Source: Cavenderia fasciculata (taxonomy: Eukaryota > Evosea > Eumycetozoa > Acytosteliales > Cavenderiaceae). From it: a stretch of 64,000 nucleotides of DNA. The DNA lies in the NCBI RefSeq assembly GCF_000203815.1, contig NW_004457703.1, positions 124,001 to 188,000 of the forward strand, read 5' to 3'. Shown here piece by piece: positions 1-11,941 of the stretch. The first letter of the stretch is position 1. Each line of letters starts with the position of its first letter. Below the pieces are notes generated by a model. It did not search any database. It was given only the letters and a program-made list of their open reading frames with translations, and was not told the origin of the DNA. The position numbers and the translations under genes were made by a program.

Positions 1-387
1 TCATTAAGTACCCAAACCTTTCCAAGTCAACCATTGAATCAACAACAGCCACAACAACAACAGATAGTTAATACCCAATCAAATAATTTTATTCCAACCT
101 CGACTGCCCCAATCACCTCGATAACATCAGCAACACCAACAACAGCAGCACCAATACCAACACCATCAACTACATTACCAAATCCAAACCAAAATGTTGC
201 TTTTAATAATAACAACATAGCACTACAAATATTCCCCACCAATGTTGCTCATAATAATAATAATAACAATAATAATAATAATAACAATAATAATAATAAT
301 AATAATAACAATAGCAATAATAATAACAACAACAATAATAATAATAATAATAACAATAATAATAACAATAATAACAATAATAATAAC

Positions 388-419
<32 letters not shown>

Positions 420-1542
420 TCCAAATAATGCATTATTGGCCGAACAACATGAATTTCAACGTAGATTGGCTCTACATATTTATGGAACCAGTTGGGATTT
501 AATTGAACACATTAATATTGATGCCGATGAATCATCTCAAGATCCAATTTTTTGCACAGAATACATTGAAGAAATTTATGATCATGCAAGAAAAAGCCAA
601 GTAAGTTGTGGCCAATAATGACTGAATGACGTTTTTCAAAATCTTTCTAACATTTTGGTTTTTTTTTAAATTAGTTGGCAACTCAACCAAGAGATTATAT
701 GGTATTCCAACCAGATATCAATCAAGACATGAGATCAGTAGTCATTGATTGGTTGGTTGATGTGGCAATTGATCTCAAGATGAAAAATGAAACAATCTTT
801 CTTGCTGTCAATTATTTGGATAGATATTTGTCATGTCATCGTGTAAAGAAGGACCAATTCCAATTAATGGCAGCTGCAACCTTTATGATTGCTTGGTATG
901 TACAGAAACAAAAAAGTACATCAACAACAACAAACAATTTAAATATTAATAATGTTTTTTTTTTTCTTTTTTAAAAGTAAATATGAAGAGGTATCTCCAC
1001 CACCACATGGTGATATTATTGCATTGGCCGATAATCACTTTGATCTTGTCCAATTGGTAGCAGCTGAAAAGGAAGTACTTAAAGCTCTCAACTTTACACT
1101 GACTGCTCCTACAATCAAATTCTTCCTCGGTAGATACCTCAAAGCTGCAGGTACAACCGATCCCAGAGTCTCTGCCTTGGCTCATGTAAGTCATCTCCAC
1201 AAGACTATTTTTTATTTTCCTCCTTTTTCATTCTTTACCAACACCTTTTTTTTTTTTCTCTAGTTTTATGGAGAAGAAGCATTATTGGATTATGGATTAA
1301 TGAATTTCCTCCCATCATTGGTTGCAGCGGCTTGTGTCTATTTGGCATTGGTCACTACAAATAATCAGTGGACTAAAACCCTTACCTATTATACAAGAGT
1401 ATTTGTCGATGATCCATTTTTTAAGAAATGTATCACAATGATTTGGAAGCGTCACAACACGATCAGACCTGAATTACTTACGATCAGAACTAAATATGCT
1501 GATCATATTCAATGGATTCATTCTCTTCCCTATTCACCATAA
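1..1542 (+). CDS. cycA: Mitotic (A/B-type) cyclin, 5' end outside window
   Basis: Regulatory subunit of a cyclin-dependent kinase. The frame is open from base 1, so the start lies upstream. Exons are 1-600, 675-895, 978-1185 and 1264-1542. All junctions have GT...AG and keep the frame. The first exon holds Gln/Asn/Thr-rich sequence and a poly-Asn run (about bases 250-417). The cyclin box begins with MRSVVIDWLVDV, followed by FLAVNYLDRYLS and, across the exon 2/3 junction, IACKYEEVSPP. The second cyclin fold contains FLGRYLKAAG and YGEEALLDY. The YMVFQPDINQDMR lead-in is typical of mitotic cyclins. The RYLKAAG and LLDY elements look closer to A-type than B-type, but that split is an inference. 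Family membership is very secure. Confidence 0.93.
250..417 (+). repeat. AAT/AAC trinucleotide tract (poly-Asn) inside cyclin
   Basis: A run of about 55 AAT/AAC codons with a single AGC interruption, in frame in the cyclin N-terminal region. Poly-Asn runs of this kind are common in dictyostelid proteins and vary in length between strains. Confidence 0.9.
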
Positions 1543-1980
1543 CTGATTAATTCACCTATTATGGCTTGAATGGATTTAAACAACAACAATAACAACCAAA
1601 CAACAACAAAAAAAAAGATAGAATATAGAAAAAGAAAACACAAAAAAGAGATATAACAACAACATCATACCATTTTCACAAACAACTTTTTCAATCACCT
1701 CCATCAACACTCGCATCATCGTGTCTTTTCTATAACAGAAAAGTCCAAAACAAAGACTCCCCCTCCCCCCCAAACATCATAGCCACACCCCCAAAACATC
1801 CCCACTCCTTCCTTCTTCCAACTAACCAAACAACCAACCAACCAACCAACCAACCAAAACAAACAAATGGGAATTTTTGCTAATTCCTATATCTTTGATT
1901 CATTACTAATCGTAATAAATTATTTGTATTTATTTTAAAATTACTATATATATACACTTTATTGGTTTAAATTTTGATTA
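1543..1980. other. Convergent intergenic region, no gene seen
   Basis: It lies between the 3' ends of the cyclin (+) and the two-TM protein (-). It holds A-rich and C-rich low-complexity sequence, including an AACC tetranucleotide run at about 1824-1857. I see no ORF with credible composition. Confidence 0.6.
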
Positions 1981-2694
1981 TTATTGGTCTATTGTTATGT
2001 TTGTATTATTATTATTATTATTATTGGGAATCATTGGATTTTGATAAGAGTCATAGTTTACTTGTTGTTCTTGTTCATTATTTATTTGTGGTTTACTGTC
2101 GGTGGTGATAATTATATTTGTTGATTCAGTTGGCGAAGCAATGATAGATGGATCAATCGTCGTAGGAGTAGTTGGTTCTCCTACTGTACAACAGGTAGCA
2201 CCTGATGGACCAACAGTAGTTGATTCAACACCATCAATATATTTTGGTATTGGTAACTTGTTGATATGAACCACTTTGTTGCGATAGATAAAAAAGTAGG
2301 TTATAAATATTAATGGGATCATTACTATCGATGCAATGGTACTAACAGCCGCTGCAATTATAAACAAGAGTGCGAGTAATGCTACGTCAAAGAGTGTTAC
2401 ATTCCTTCGACTGTTGAGAATATGTCCATTTTCGACATCGACATTGTTGAGATACAATCGTTTATTGAGACCCAATGATTTGAGTCCGAGATCTCTTATT
2501 ACTGTATAACAATTCTTTCCTCCATGATGATTATTAAGAAACTCTCCATTCTCTGATACACTAAAATGTAACTTTCCTTGTACCCTCTCGGCTGTTATCG
2601 GTACACCATTGATCGAAACTTTCTTGCTGTCAACTACTATTACTCTTTCTTGTTTACACTCTTCTTCTAATGAAAATATCCATGTCTTTTTCAT
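1981..2694 (-). CDS. Unknown protein with two membrane segments
   Basis: A single-exon gene of 237 aa; ATG at 2694-2692. I do not recognise the family. The N-terminal 90 residues (MKKTWIFSLEEECKQERVIV...) look like a folded beta-rich soluble domain. Residues about 101-138 form one long or two short hydrophobic segments (VALLALLFIIAAAVSTIASI, then MIPLIFITYFFIY). The tail is Thr/Ser/Asn-rich and ends in a poly-Asn stretch. The arrangement suggests a membrane-anchored domain with a disordered tail. A distant link of the N-terminal part to FAIM-like beta domains crossed my mind but is not supported strongly enough to claim. Confidence 0.75.
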   Translation of the reverse strand: MKKTWIFSLEEECKQERVIVVDSKKVSINGVPITAERVQGKLHFSVSENGEFLNNHHGGKNCYTVIRDLGLKSLGLNKRLYLNNVDVENGHILNSRRNVTLFDVALLALLFIIAAAVSTIASIVMIPLIFITYFFIYRNKVVHINKLPIPKYIDGVESTTVGPSGATCCTVGEPTTPTTIDPSIIASPTESTNIIITTDSKPQINNEQEQQVNYDSYQNPMIPNNNNNNNTNITIDQ

Positions 2695-2845
2695 TGTATT
2701 TAATGTTTAATTAATTGTATGTCTTCGTTGTCGAATATAAATATAGAACATGAACAGATCAAAAACAAGTCGATCAAAACATTTAGACAATAATGACAAA
2801 CGGAGGGGTGAAATTTCATTGCAACAAAAATAAACAAAATGCTTA

Positions 2846-3757
2846 TTATTTCTTTTTCTTTTTATTGAGTCCAGAGGTGGAAGAAGAGGAAGAAGAAGTA
2901 GAAGTAAATGATAAAGAGTTTGTAAAAGCTTCAAACAAATTAATGTAGGGCTTTGCATTGTTGTTGTTGTTGTTGTTGGTTGATGAGACAGATGAAGAGG
3001 GAGGTTTTTTCATATAGAGGTTATTTTCACTTTCTTCTTTCTTTAATCTACTCCATTCATTCCAATCGTTTTCATAGTCTTGAAGGTATTTTGAATTTGG
3101 AGATTCATCACCATGTTGTTTTGATGATGATGATTTCTTTTTTCCTTTTCTTTTTGGTGATTCTCCCTTGTTTGATCCATTTTCCAGTTTAGATTGGATA
3201 ATAAAATCCTCTAATCTTTCTTTGAGTTTTGCCTTTGAACCTGTTGTTTTGAGTCCATTCATCTCTAATACTTCAATCAATTCCTCCTTGTCCATTTCAT
3301 CGGTATCATATTCCATCTCATCCTCTCCTTCAACGTTTTCAAATGAATGAATCATTGTTGGTGGTGGTATTGGTTTTTCCATTTCTTCTTGATCTTCTTC
3401 TTCATCACCTTCTTCTCCATCTTGATCACCATGGTTTCTATTCTTTTCCTTTTCATACAATTCCTTTTCATATTGTGATATGATATCTCTTAGATTTTCA
3501 TTCTTACATGGAATGAATCTTGTTCTCTCACCTTGAATGATCTCTATTTCCTTTACTTGTTGAGAATCACTAAATGATACCTTTTTCTTTTTTGGAATAA
3601 TAATAGATTCTTGGTTGTTGTTGTTGTTGTTGTTGTTGGTTTTATCTTTTAAGATTGATTTTCTTGATGTACCAGTTGATTTAGTTGTAGTTGTAGTAGG
3701 AGTCGTTGTAGTTGTAGCAATTGTAGTAGTATTCTTTTTGGTTGGTGGTTTGATTGG

Positions 3758-3811
<54 letters not shown>

Positions 3812-4072
3812 ATTTATAGTATTTACATTGTTCTCTTTATCATTATTATCATCATCATCATCACTACTATCATTGTTATGATGATGATGATGATGATCAA
3901 TTATTAATTTGATGATAGAAGATTTCTTTGTTGTTGAAGAAGATAATTCTAGTTGATTTAATTTACAATACTTTTTCAAGCACTCTAAAGTGTATCTATC
4001 CAACTGGTCACTGTCAACCATCTCCTTATGTATATCTTTTACATTGTGAAGCAATGTAGATGATTTAACCAT
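2846..4072 (-). CDS. Double-SAP-domain protein with PP1-docking motifs
   Basis: A single exon of 408 aa; ATG at 4072-4070. A SAP-like helix-turn-helix (DRYTLECLKKYCKLNQLEL) lies at about residues 26-60. A second, very clear SAP domain (ELIEVLEMNGLKTTGSKAKL) lies at about 261-292. SAP domains bind DNA or RNA, so a nuclear role is likely. Between them are poly-His, Asp and Asn runs. There follows SRKSILKD (139-142 = SILK) and then KKKKVSFSD (KKVSF at 163-167), which match the SILK and RVxF docking motifs for protein phosphatase 1. An acidic stretch precedes SAP2, and a Lys/Ser-rich tail follows. It may be a chromatin-targeting PP1 subunit; the binding itself is inferred. Confidence 0.82.
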
Positions 4073-5042
4073 GTTTGTCTATTCTATCTATTTGCTTCTC
4101 TCCTATCTACCTATCTTTTACAAATTATTTGTTTAATAAAAAAAATGGGAGTACCAATTTCGAAATGGTATTAAAAAACAGTTGCCATATTGCAATATCA
4201 CGCGCGAAAATTCAAAAACATGAACTTCGTTTGAAAACTTCCAACAAAGATCTTTTCAAAATATTAAACCATATATTGGTTTACTCAGTTCTAGGAAATT
4301 GATTAAATTGATAGTCTAATAATATATTATTATAAATATCATCACGATTAGACAATAACAAAAAGACAGAGGGGGTGTGGTTCGATGTATACAGTGTGTT
4401 TGGAACGAGTACACGTAAAAAGTGGGTTTGATCGGTAGAACAAGCTTCTTCGATAGCTTCTTGAATGAAATTTCGTGGGCAACTCATAATTTTTTGTTTT
4501 CATCACCACAGAACGTCAAAGTGGAAAACTTGCAAAAAAATCGTTGTGCTCGTTTATAAACACATGCTCTTGTCTTTATTTGTTTTAAAACTCCAACAAC
4601 AATAACAACAACAACAGCATATAAATAATATAAATATTACACTATCATATTTTTTATTTTTTCATTTTTTTTATAGATCTTAAACAAGTTCACGATCTCT
4701 CGCGTATATTTGTGAAACTTTTTTTTTGTTTTAAAACACTCTCGATAAACAGTAGCGAGCATAATAGATTAGAGCTACCAATCACCACCCACCCTTTTTC
4801 CAATTTAAAATTTATATTTATTTAAATTTTAAAAGAGAAAAAGAGAGAGTTCGCCACCCCCACCCACCCACAACTAAACAGACAGACAGAATAGAATACT
4901 AGTTTGATCAACATCCATCTATTTATCTATCTCTCTCTCTATCTATTGCGATTTAAACTGTACTATTATTCATTATTAGTATAGTATTTTTTACTTTTTT
5001 ACTTTTTATACACATATCTTCTCTCTCACTTTCAAACTCTAT

Positions 5043-5075
<33 letters not shown>

Positions 5076-5090
5076 CATTTAATCTAAATA
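4073..5090. other. Divergent promoter region between SAP protein and ABCC transporter
   Basis: AT-rich DNA with oligo-T/oligo-A runs, CTAT repeats, and an AT dinucleotide run at about 5041-5060 just before the transporter. It probably holds promoters for both flanking genes. The only ORF of note is the weak one at 4281-4487. Confidence 0.55.
4281..4487 (-). CDS. Possible small hypothetical protein
   Basis: A 68-aa ORF starting MSCPRNFIQEAIEEACSTDQ at 4487. Codon choice in the first two-thirds (GAA, GCT, ATC, TTC-like codons) is like that of real genes nearby. The last 20 residues are AT-rich and less convincing, so the true 3' end might be spliced. I recognise no family. It sits about 210 bases upstream of the SAP gene on the same strand. 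It could equally be a chance ORF. Confidence 0.3.
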   Translation of the reverse strand: MSCPRNFIQEAIEEACSTDQTHFLRVLVPNTLYTSNHTPSVFLLLSNRDDIYNNILLDYQFNQFPRTE

Positions 5091-8000
5091 ATGGGGGTTT
5101 TGTGGAGATGAAGAACAATTTATAGTATGGAAGCGAGGTGATTTTGCACCTTGCTTTGAGGATTCAGTGTTGATGCTCATACCAACGGTATTCCTCATCT
5201 TATTTGGAACCAAACAATTATACTCTTTGTTAAAGAGACCAGATATATTAACGATCGATCAGATGGTACAACAATTTAGACAATGGAAACGTTCAATTCA
5301 ATTAGAGATTGTTGTCTCTTTTCTTTTGGTTGGTTGGAAGATCGTTTGGTTTGTTGTCATGGGTGTGACTGATCCAAAGTCTTACATTCTCCTCTATTCT
5401 GGTGCAACGCTTTTCCAATGGGTTTACGCATGTCTATTGGTATTATTGGAATCGAAAAAGGGTGTCTCTAGATCTTGGAAGTTAAGATTGTTTTGGGTTA
5501 TTGCTTTTATTACTGCTACCATTAAATTACGTACTCTTACTCTTGGTATTTTCCATGTATGTACAAAAAAAAACAAATAATAATTAATATTTATCATAAT
5601 GATCGGATCCAACTCTAATACTCTACTCTACCTCTTCTTTTTTCTTTTTCTTTTTTTTTTTAGCAAACCGAAACAATAGTTTCAATACTTGAATATTTAT
5701 CATTTATTGGAGGATATATATTAATTTTAATATTATCAATTACGGCTGTATTATTCTTTGACAATGATATGTCTTATGAAAAGATGAAAGATAGAGTTCA
5801 AGGAGAGGTAGATGCCAACTTGTTCTCACGTATTACTTTTTGGTGGATCAACGATGTCTTGCGAAAGGGTTACAAGAACCCACTCGATATGTCTGATGTG
5901 CCAAGTCTCACCGAATTGGATTGGGCAAAGAATTTGTCTGAAAAGTTTGAAGCTGCTTGGGATCATCAATTGACCCTACCCAAACCATCACTCGTTCGTG
6001 CACTATCCAAAGCATTTGGTCCACATTTCTATGTATCTGCTATATTCAAGGCCATTCAAGATGCACTCTTGTTTGTAGGTCCAATCCTTCTCGGAAACAT
6101 TATTACATTTGTCACTACTCGTAATGTATCGACCTATGACGGTATGCTCTATGTACTCTTTTACTTTCTTGCACCAATCGTCCAATCTCTGACATTGCAC
6201 CAATATTTCCATCGTTGTTTCCGTGTTGGTATGTGGCTTCGTTCTGCCGTCGTCACTAGTGTCTATCGTAAAGCTCTTCGTACTTCGTTGCGTGAAGGTA
6301 CCACTGTCGGTGAGATTGTCAATCTCATGTCGGTCGATGCTCAAAAGTTTATGGATCTCTGTCCCTACCTACACATGATTTGGAGTGCTCCCGCTCAAAT
6401 TGCCGTTGCACTTATCCTTCTCTATCGTCAATTGGGACCACCAGTATTTGCAGGTCTCGCAGTCATGCTTATCATGATTCCAATCAATCTCTACATTAGT
6501 AACCTCGCCAAGAAGCGTACAACAGTCTCTATGCGTCTCAAGGATCGTCGTACCAAAGCTGTCAACGAAGTATTGAATGGCATCAAAGTAATTAAATTGT
6601 ACAGTTGGGAGCAAAGTTTTATGGATCACGTCAAATCGATTCGTGACGAAGAACTATCAGTCATGAAGATTATCAAGTATATCCAAGGTATCTCACTTTT
6701 ACTTTGGTCCATGTCCCCCATTTTCGTTAGTGTCTTTACCTTTACAGTCTATGTTTTAATGGGTGGTAAGTTGACAGCTGCCATTGCATTCCCATGTCTC
6801 TCTCTATTCAATGTTATGCAATTCCCAATCAATATGCTTCCCAATGTCGTTTCGAGTTTGATCGAAGCTTCAGTCTCTGTCAATCGTCTTCAAAACTTCC
6901 TTTTGCGTTCTGAACTCAATCCAAATGTTGTTAGTCATACCATCACCGAGCCAAACGTAGCCATCAAGATTGAAGGTGCCACCATGGAATGGGAGTCTGG
7001 CAAGGAAACACTCAAAAATATTAATTTGACAGTCAATCAAGGTGAGTTGATTGCTATTGTCGGTCAAGTCGGTTCAGGTAAATCAAGTCTTGTCTCTTCT
7101 CTTGTTGGTGATTTATCAAACCCTGCTGGTTCAATTGCTGTCAAAGGTTCCATTTCTTTGGTCACTCAACAAGCTTGGATTCAAAATGCTACCCTAAAAG
7201 ATAATGTATTATTTGCAAGTTTATTAAATGAAGATCGTTATCAAAAAGTTATTGATGCTTGTGCTTTAATTCCTGATATTGCTATTTTACCTGGAGGTAA
7301 GTAAAAAGAAAAACTAAAAAACATATCAAAATCAAAAACAATTATTAATTAATTATTAATTATTTATTTCTTTCTTTAGGAGATCAAACTGAAATTGGAG
7401 AAAAAGGTATTAATTTATCAGGAGGACAAAAACAACGTGTTTCTATAGCACGTGCAGTTTACAATGACTCTGATATTTATTTATTTGATGATCCATTGTC
7501 TGCTGTTGATGCTCATGTTGGTCGTTCGATTTTCCAAAATGTTATTGGTCATTCTGGTTTGTTGGTTGGAAAGACTAGAGTATTGGTCACTCATGGTGTA
7601 CATTATCTACCATTTGTAGATCGTGTCGTCATGATGAAGGAAGGTAGAATCGTTGAAGAAGGAGCATATGACGATTTGCTCAATGCCGATGGTCCCTTTT
7701 CAAGTTTAATGAAACATCACAATGAATCATCTAGTCCAGATTCCCTAAAGGATGAAGAAGAAGTAACAAACAAATTAAGAGAATCACTTGACAAGAGTGC
7801 TAATAGATCTGAAAAGCTTTCAAGTAGTACCTCCAACTCTCAAGCTATCCTCTCACCTCCACAAAAAAATGTACAAGATGAACAATTAGAGGAAGAAGAT
7901 GAAGAAGAATCATTGATTCCAAAGCAACAACAAGAGGAGGAGGAAGATTTGGAAGATGTTCATCTTGAAAAGAATCATAATGAAGAGGAAGATGGTATTG

Positions 8001-9856
8001 AAATGTCACCAACTCAACGTCTTGTCAATAATGCAGTCGTTACACCAACTCCATCGTCTACTACACCTACCACAGCTGCTTTAGCTGATGATAAACTTAA
8101 AAGTGATAACAAAATCATTCAAGTCGAATCTAGACAAGAAGGTAAAGTCTCTTTCAAGGTTTATCTATCCTACTTTAAGGCTTTGGGAGGTCTTTTATCT
8201 GGATCTATTATGGGTTTCTATGTAGCTACTCAAGCACTCTCTATTATGGCCAATTGGTGGTTGTCTGTATGGTCTGATCAGTCTAATGCTGACAATGCCC
8301 GTTATTATCTTTCCATCTATGTTGCCTTTTCAATGGGTGCTGTCGCTCTTACATTCTTTAAATCCTTTGGTATGGTCTTTGGTTCGATCAGAGGTAGCAA
8401 GTTGTTCCATGAAAAGATGTTTATGGCTGTCATTCGTTCGCCAATGTCATTCTTTGATACCACTCCAATCGGTCGTATCTTGAATCGTTTCTCCAAGGAT
8501 CAATTTACCATTGATGAAGTCATCTCTCGTACCTTTGGTATGTTCCTCAACACATTCTGTCAAGTATTTGGTTCCATCATAGTTATTGGTATAGTGTCAC
8601 CATTTATCATTTTGGCCATGATTCCAATCGCTGCACTCTTTTTCTACATTCAAAAGTACTATCTCAATAGTAGTCGTGAGTTGACCAGACTCGAAGGTAT
8701 TTCACGTTCACCAATCTATGCTCACTTTTCAGAGACTTTGGCTGGTGTCACCACGATTCGTGCCTTCCAAGAGGGTTCTAGATTCATTAAACAAAATGAA
8801 AAACTATTGGACGACAATCAAAAATGCTATTACATCAACATCTCTGCCAATCGTTGGTTGGCTCTTCGTCTTGAATTCCTTGGTGCTTGTATTGTCACGT
8901 CGACTGTCATGTACACTGTTCTTGCCAGTCACCATATTGCTCCAGGTACCGCCGGTCTTGTCATCACCTATGCCTTGGCCATTACAAGCAACATGAATTG
9001 GATGGTTAGAATGTCGTGTGATCTCGAAAACTCTGTCGTCTCTGTCGAACGTATCCAAGAGTATTGTCAATTGCCATCAGAAGCTGCTCTCAAGAATGAC
9101 TATCGTCTTGGTCGTTCATGGCCAGACCACGGAACCATTGTTTTCAAGGATCTCTGGTTGGCCTATCGTGAAGGTTTGGAACCAGTTCTTCGTGGCATCA
9201 ACTGTACCATCGAAGCTCGTCACAAGATTGGTATCGTCGGTAGAACAGGTGCAGGTAAGAGCAGTCTTACTCAAGCACTCTTCCGTCTCGTCGAACCACT
9301 CAAAGGAACCATCGAAATTGATGGAGTTGACATTACCGAGTTGGGTCTCCATGATCTCCGTAGTCGTGTAGCCATCGTACCCCAAGATCCGGTCATTTTC
9401 GCCGGTACCATTCGTAGCAATCTCGATCCATTCACCAACTTTAACGATCAACAACTATGGGAAGCTCTCGAGAGAACCCATCTCAAAAAGGCTATTCAAG
9501 ATCTCGATGGAGGTCTCGATACAAAGGTACAAGAGAATGGTGAAAATTTCTCTGTCGGACAACGTCAATTGCTTTGTATGGGCCGTGCACTCCTCAAAAA
9601 AGCCAAGATCATCGTTATGGATGAAGCTACAGCTGCCATTGATATTGAAACCGATGCACTCATCCAACAAACCATCCGTTCGGAATTTGCCGAATGTACA
9701 GTCCTCACCATTGCTCATAGAATCAACACTATCATTGATAGTGACAAGGTTATGGTTTTGGACAAGGGTGAATTGGTTGAATATGACTCTCCTCAAGTTT
9801 TAACAAACAATCATGAAAGTATCTTTTATTCTTTGGTTGAAAAATCTGGTCATTAA
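5091..9856 (+). CDS. ABCC-family (MRP-type) transporter with TMD0
   Basis: A full ABC transporter of about 1,520 aa, expected to export organic anions or conjugates across the plasma membrane or a vacuole membrane. Exons are about 5091-5556, 5664-7296 and 7380-9856. Five hydrophobic segments (from MLIPTVFLILFG onward, across exons 1-2) form a TMD0. There follow TMD1 and NBD1, with Walker A GQVGSGKSS, signature LSGGQKQR and Walker B YLFDDPLSAVD. An acidic linker (DEEESLIPKQQQEEEE) precedes TMD2 and NBD2, which has GRTGAGKSS, FSVGQRQ and IVMDEATAAID. NBD1 has Asp where NBD2 has the catalytic Glu, the usual ABCC asymmetry. Start problem: ATG 5091 is one base out of frame with the conserved-looking CGDEEQFIVWKRGDFAPCFE that begins at 5101. 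An in-frame stop lies at 5089, and the first in-frame ATG is 5173. Confidence 0.93.
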
Positions 9857-9938
9857 AACCAAAAAACAAAAAACACAAATAAACAAACATATATATAAAA
9901 TATTTATTAAATTAATTATATAATTATTATTAGAGGTT

Positions 9939-9981
<43 letters not shown>

Positions 9982-9992
9982 CAGAGAGAGAT
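9857..9992. repeat. Short intergenic spacer with (TTTA)n tract
   Basis: A TTTA tetranucleotide run lies at about 9938-9981, between the convergent 3' ends of the ABCC transporter and the PfkB kinase. Confidence 0.8.
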
Positions 9993-11393
9993 TTATACAA
10001 AATAATTGGTAATAGATTTAATTGGTTGTTGTTTTGGTTGTAATTGTTGTTGTTGTGAATAAGTTCCTGGTGATAATAATACCATTGATTTGGGTTTGTT
10101 CCATTGTAAATATTGTACTTTGGGTTGTTTCTCTCCTTTGGTTACACGATCTATTATTTTGGTTCGATCTCCAAATCCATTGGGACCAATTTGTTCGACC
10201 AAAAAGCTTGCACCTGCACTGCCAACCTGTACACAATGTAAAATATCCTCACCTGTTAGATAGAGATTACAAAGTTTGTCATATGGATCGGTACTAACTG
10301 CCAATTGTTTGTTTCTTTGAGAGACCACGCTGAGAAGTTCTAATACAAGACAAGTGAGGAATGTATCACCGCAACCAGTTTCATCTGCAACTTGTGTAGG
10401 TTTGAATGTTGGAACATAGAGTTGACCAGTTTGACTGGAAGATACAAAACCACCATTTCCTCCCATCGTTACACATGCCACTGTGAAACCATATTTGTCA
10501 CACAACAACTTGGCACATGTACCTGGGTCATGATCACCAAGTATTGCAACTGCTTCTCCGTGTTCAGCCTTGATAATGCTAATAGTCTTGTCACCCAATC
10601 TTGAAAAGGATCTACCAACTACTTGAAGGATTCTATCCATCTCTAGTGCTGGTCTAGTCGACACTCTTTCACCAATAAATGTTCTAAGGAATCCTTGAAC
10701 ATCACAAGCTACAACAGTTGGTCTGTAAAGTTGTGATTGTGGTTGGTTTGGTTGATTTACAATAGACTCTACGATATTGGAAACAAAGGCACAGTCCAAT
10801 TCAGCACAGACAGGGACGAAAAAGATAGCATCGGGTTTGATATCATTGATGGATTGGAGACACGCTACAGGATCGATTGGTGATCCTTTTGACTTTAGAG
10901 AAAGAGATCTACTTTTGTGATTGTTGTAATAGTCCAATTGGTAGGAACTTGTCTTGGTTTCTGTTGATCGCGCGACATGATCAATATTGATATGAGGATT
11001 ATTGTCGATAAGCGTTGTGAATTGTTGATTAATATCACTTCCAACCTCTGATACAACGTAACTTGTAGCACCACCAAATGAACTAGCAGCCAATGAACCA
11101 TAGGTAACACTTCCCCCCAAAACAATATTAACAGATTGTTCATATCGGTCCGATATTCCAACTGATTGTGTTAAATCTGTTGTTTCTGTTTCAGTTAAAG
11201 ATGCTGAAGATGCTAAACTAGTTGAAGATGTTTGTTGTTGTTGTTGTTGTTGTTGTTGTTGATAGTCTTTAATAATTTTGCTAACGTCCAAGTCATGGAA
11301 TGACCTATCACGTTTAATGGTCAGTCCTCGATGATTGATAATGACATCGTTGACAAAATTACCAACAAATAGTAATTTACTTTGTCCAACCAT
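9993..11393 (-). CDS. PfkB/ribokinase-family carbohydrate kinase
   Basis: A single exon of 466 aa; ATG at 11393. It is expected to phosphorylate a sugar or related alcohol with ATP in the cytosol. The N-terminal strand LLFVGNFVNDVII and the GGSVTYGSLAASSFGG stretch match the PfkB substrate-binding lid and glycine motif. Near residue 350 ADETGCGDTFLTCLVLELL is the PfkB signature: the second Asp of D-x-x-G-x-G-D is the catalytic base and GCGD forms the anion hole. VTMGGNGGFV precedes it. A poly-Gln run (about residues 45-53) and a Ser/Thr-rich insertion, and a Gln-rich tail, enlarge it beyond the usual 300-350 aa. The substrate cannot be read from sequence; inositol 3-kinase-like proteins of plants have a similar layout, but this is only a guess. 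Confidence 0.86.
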   Translation of the reverse strand: MVGQSKLLFVGNFVNDVIINHRGLTIKRDRSFHDLDVSKIIKDYQQQQQQQQQQTSSTSLASSASLTETETTDLTQSVGISDRYEQSVNIVLGGSVTYGSLAASSFGGATSYVVSEVGSDINQQFTTLIDNNPHINIDHVARSTETKTSSYQLDYYNNHKSRSLSLKSKGSPIDPVACLQSINDIKPDAIFFVPVCAELDCAFVSNIVESIVNQPNQPQSQLYRPTVVACDVQGFLRTFIGERVSTRPALEMDRILQVVGRSFSRLGDKTISIIKAEHGEAVAILGDHDPGTCAKLLCDKYGFTVACVTMGGNGGFVSSSQTGQLYVPTFKPTQVADETGCGDTFLTCLVLELLSVVSQRNKQLAVSTDPYDKLCNLYLTGEDILHCVQVGSAGASFLVEQIGPNGFGDRTKIIDRVTKGEKQPKVQYLQWNKPKSMVLLSPGTYSQQQQLQPKQQPIKSITNYFV

Positions 11394-11941
11394 TAGAGAG
11401 ATAGATAAGATAGATAGTTATAAAGAAGAAGAAGAAGAAGAAGATTTGAAAAGTATAATACAATAATGCTTGATTCAAGATCCTCATAGTCTGCCCCTTT
11501 ATTAAAAATTTAATTAAAAAAAATGTCATTTTTTTGAAGTTTCATTGAAAAGAAGGAAACATACTTTGTAATGAATAATCGATAGTATAGATTATTAAAA
11601 TTTGCCTGCTGTGGTGTTTGGGGGATCTTAACCTTTTCTTGGTATTAATGTTAGAATGGAAAAGACATAATGCTTATGGTCACTAATTAACTCTCTTATC
11701 CAAAGTGTTCAAGATTCCCTACTTGTTGGGAGAGCTCGAAAAAAAAGCAATTTTGGTTGTTGTCAGTCGACCCTTGCATCGAGCTTATACAAATTATATT
11801 ATGTTCTACACCGTTTCTCAATACTTTAACGTCTAAACAAAAACAACAAGCAAATATGGAGACAAGAATAAACTACTTAAGCATCTCTTTTCTGTCACAG
11901 ATGTCATTACATTTAACACACACAAAGACAACTTAAATTGC
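11394..11941. other. Divergent intergenic region, no gene seen
   Basis: It lies between the start of the PfkB kinase (-) and the start of the second ABCC transporter (+), so it should contain both promoters. It is AT-rich with oligo-A/T runs. I see no ORF of credible composition. Confidence 0.55.

Noticed and set aside
203-433. Poly-Tyr-like ORF on the minus strand and poly-Ile ORF on the plus strand over the cyclin
   Set aside because: Shadows of the AAT repeat; the real frame is the poly-Asn of the cyclin.
9018-9371. Plus- and minus-strand ORFs of 85-115 aa within the ABCC genes
   Set aside because: They overlap the conserved NBD and TMD coding sequence in another frame, with no family features.
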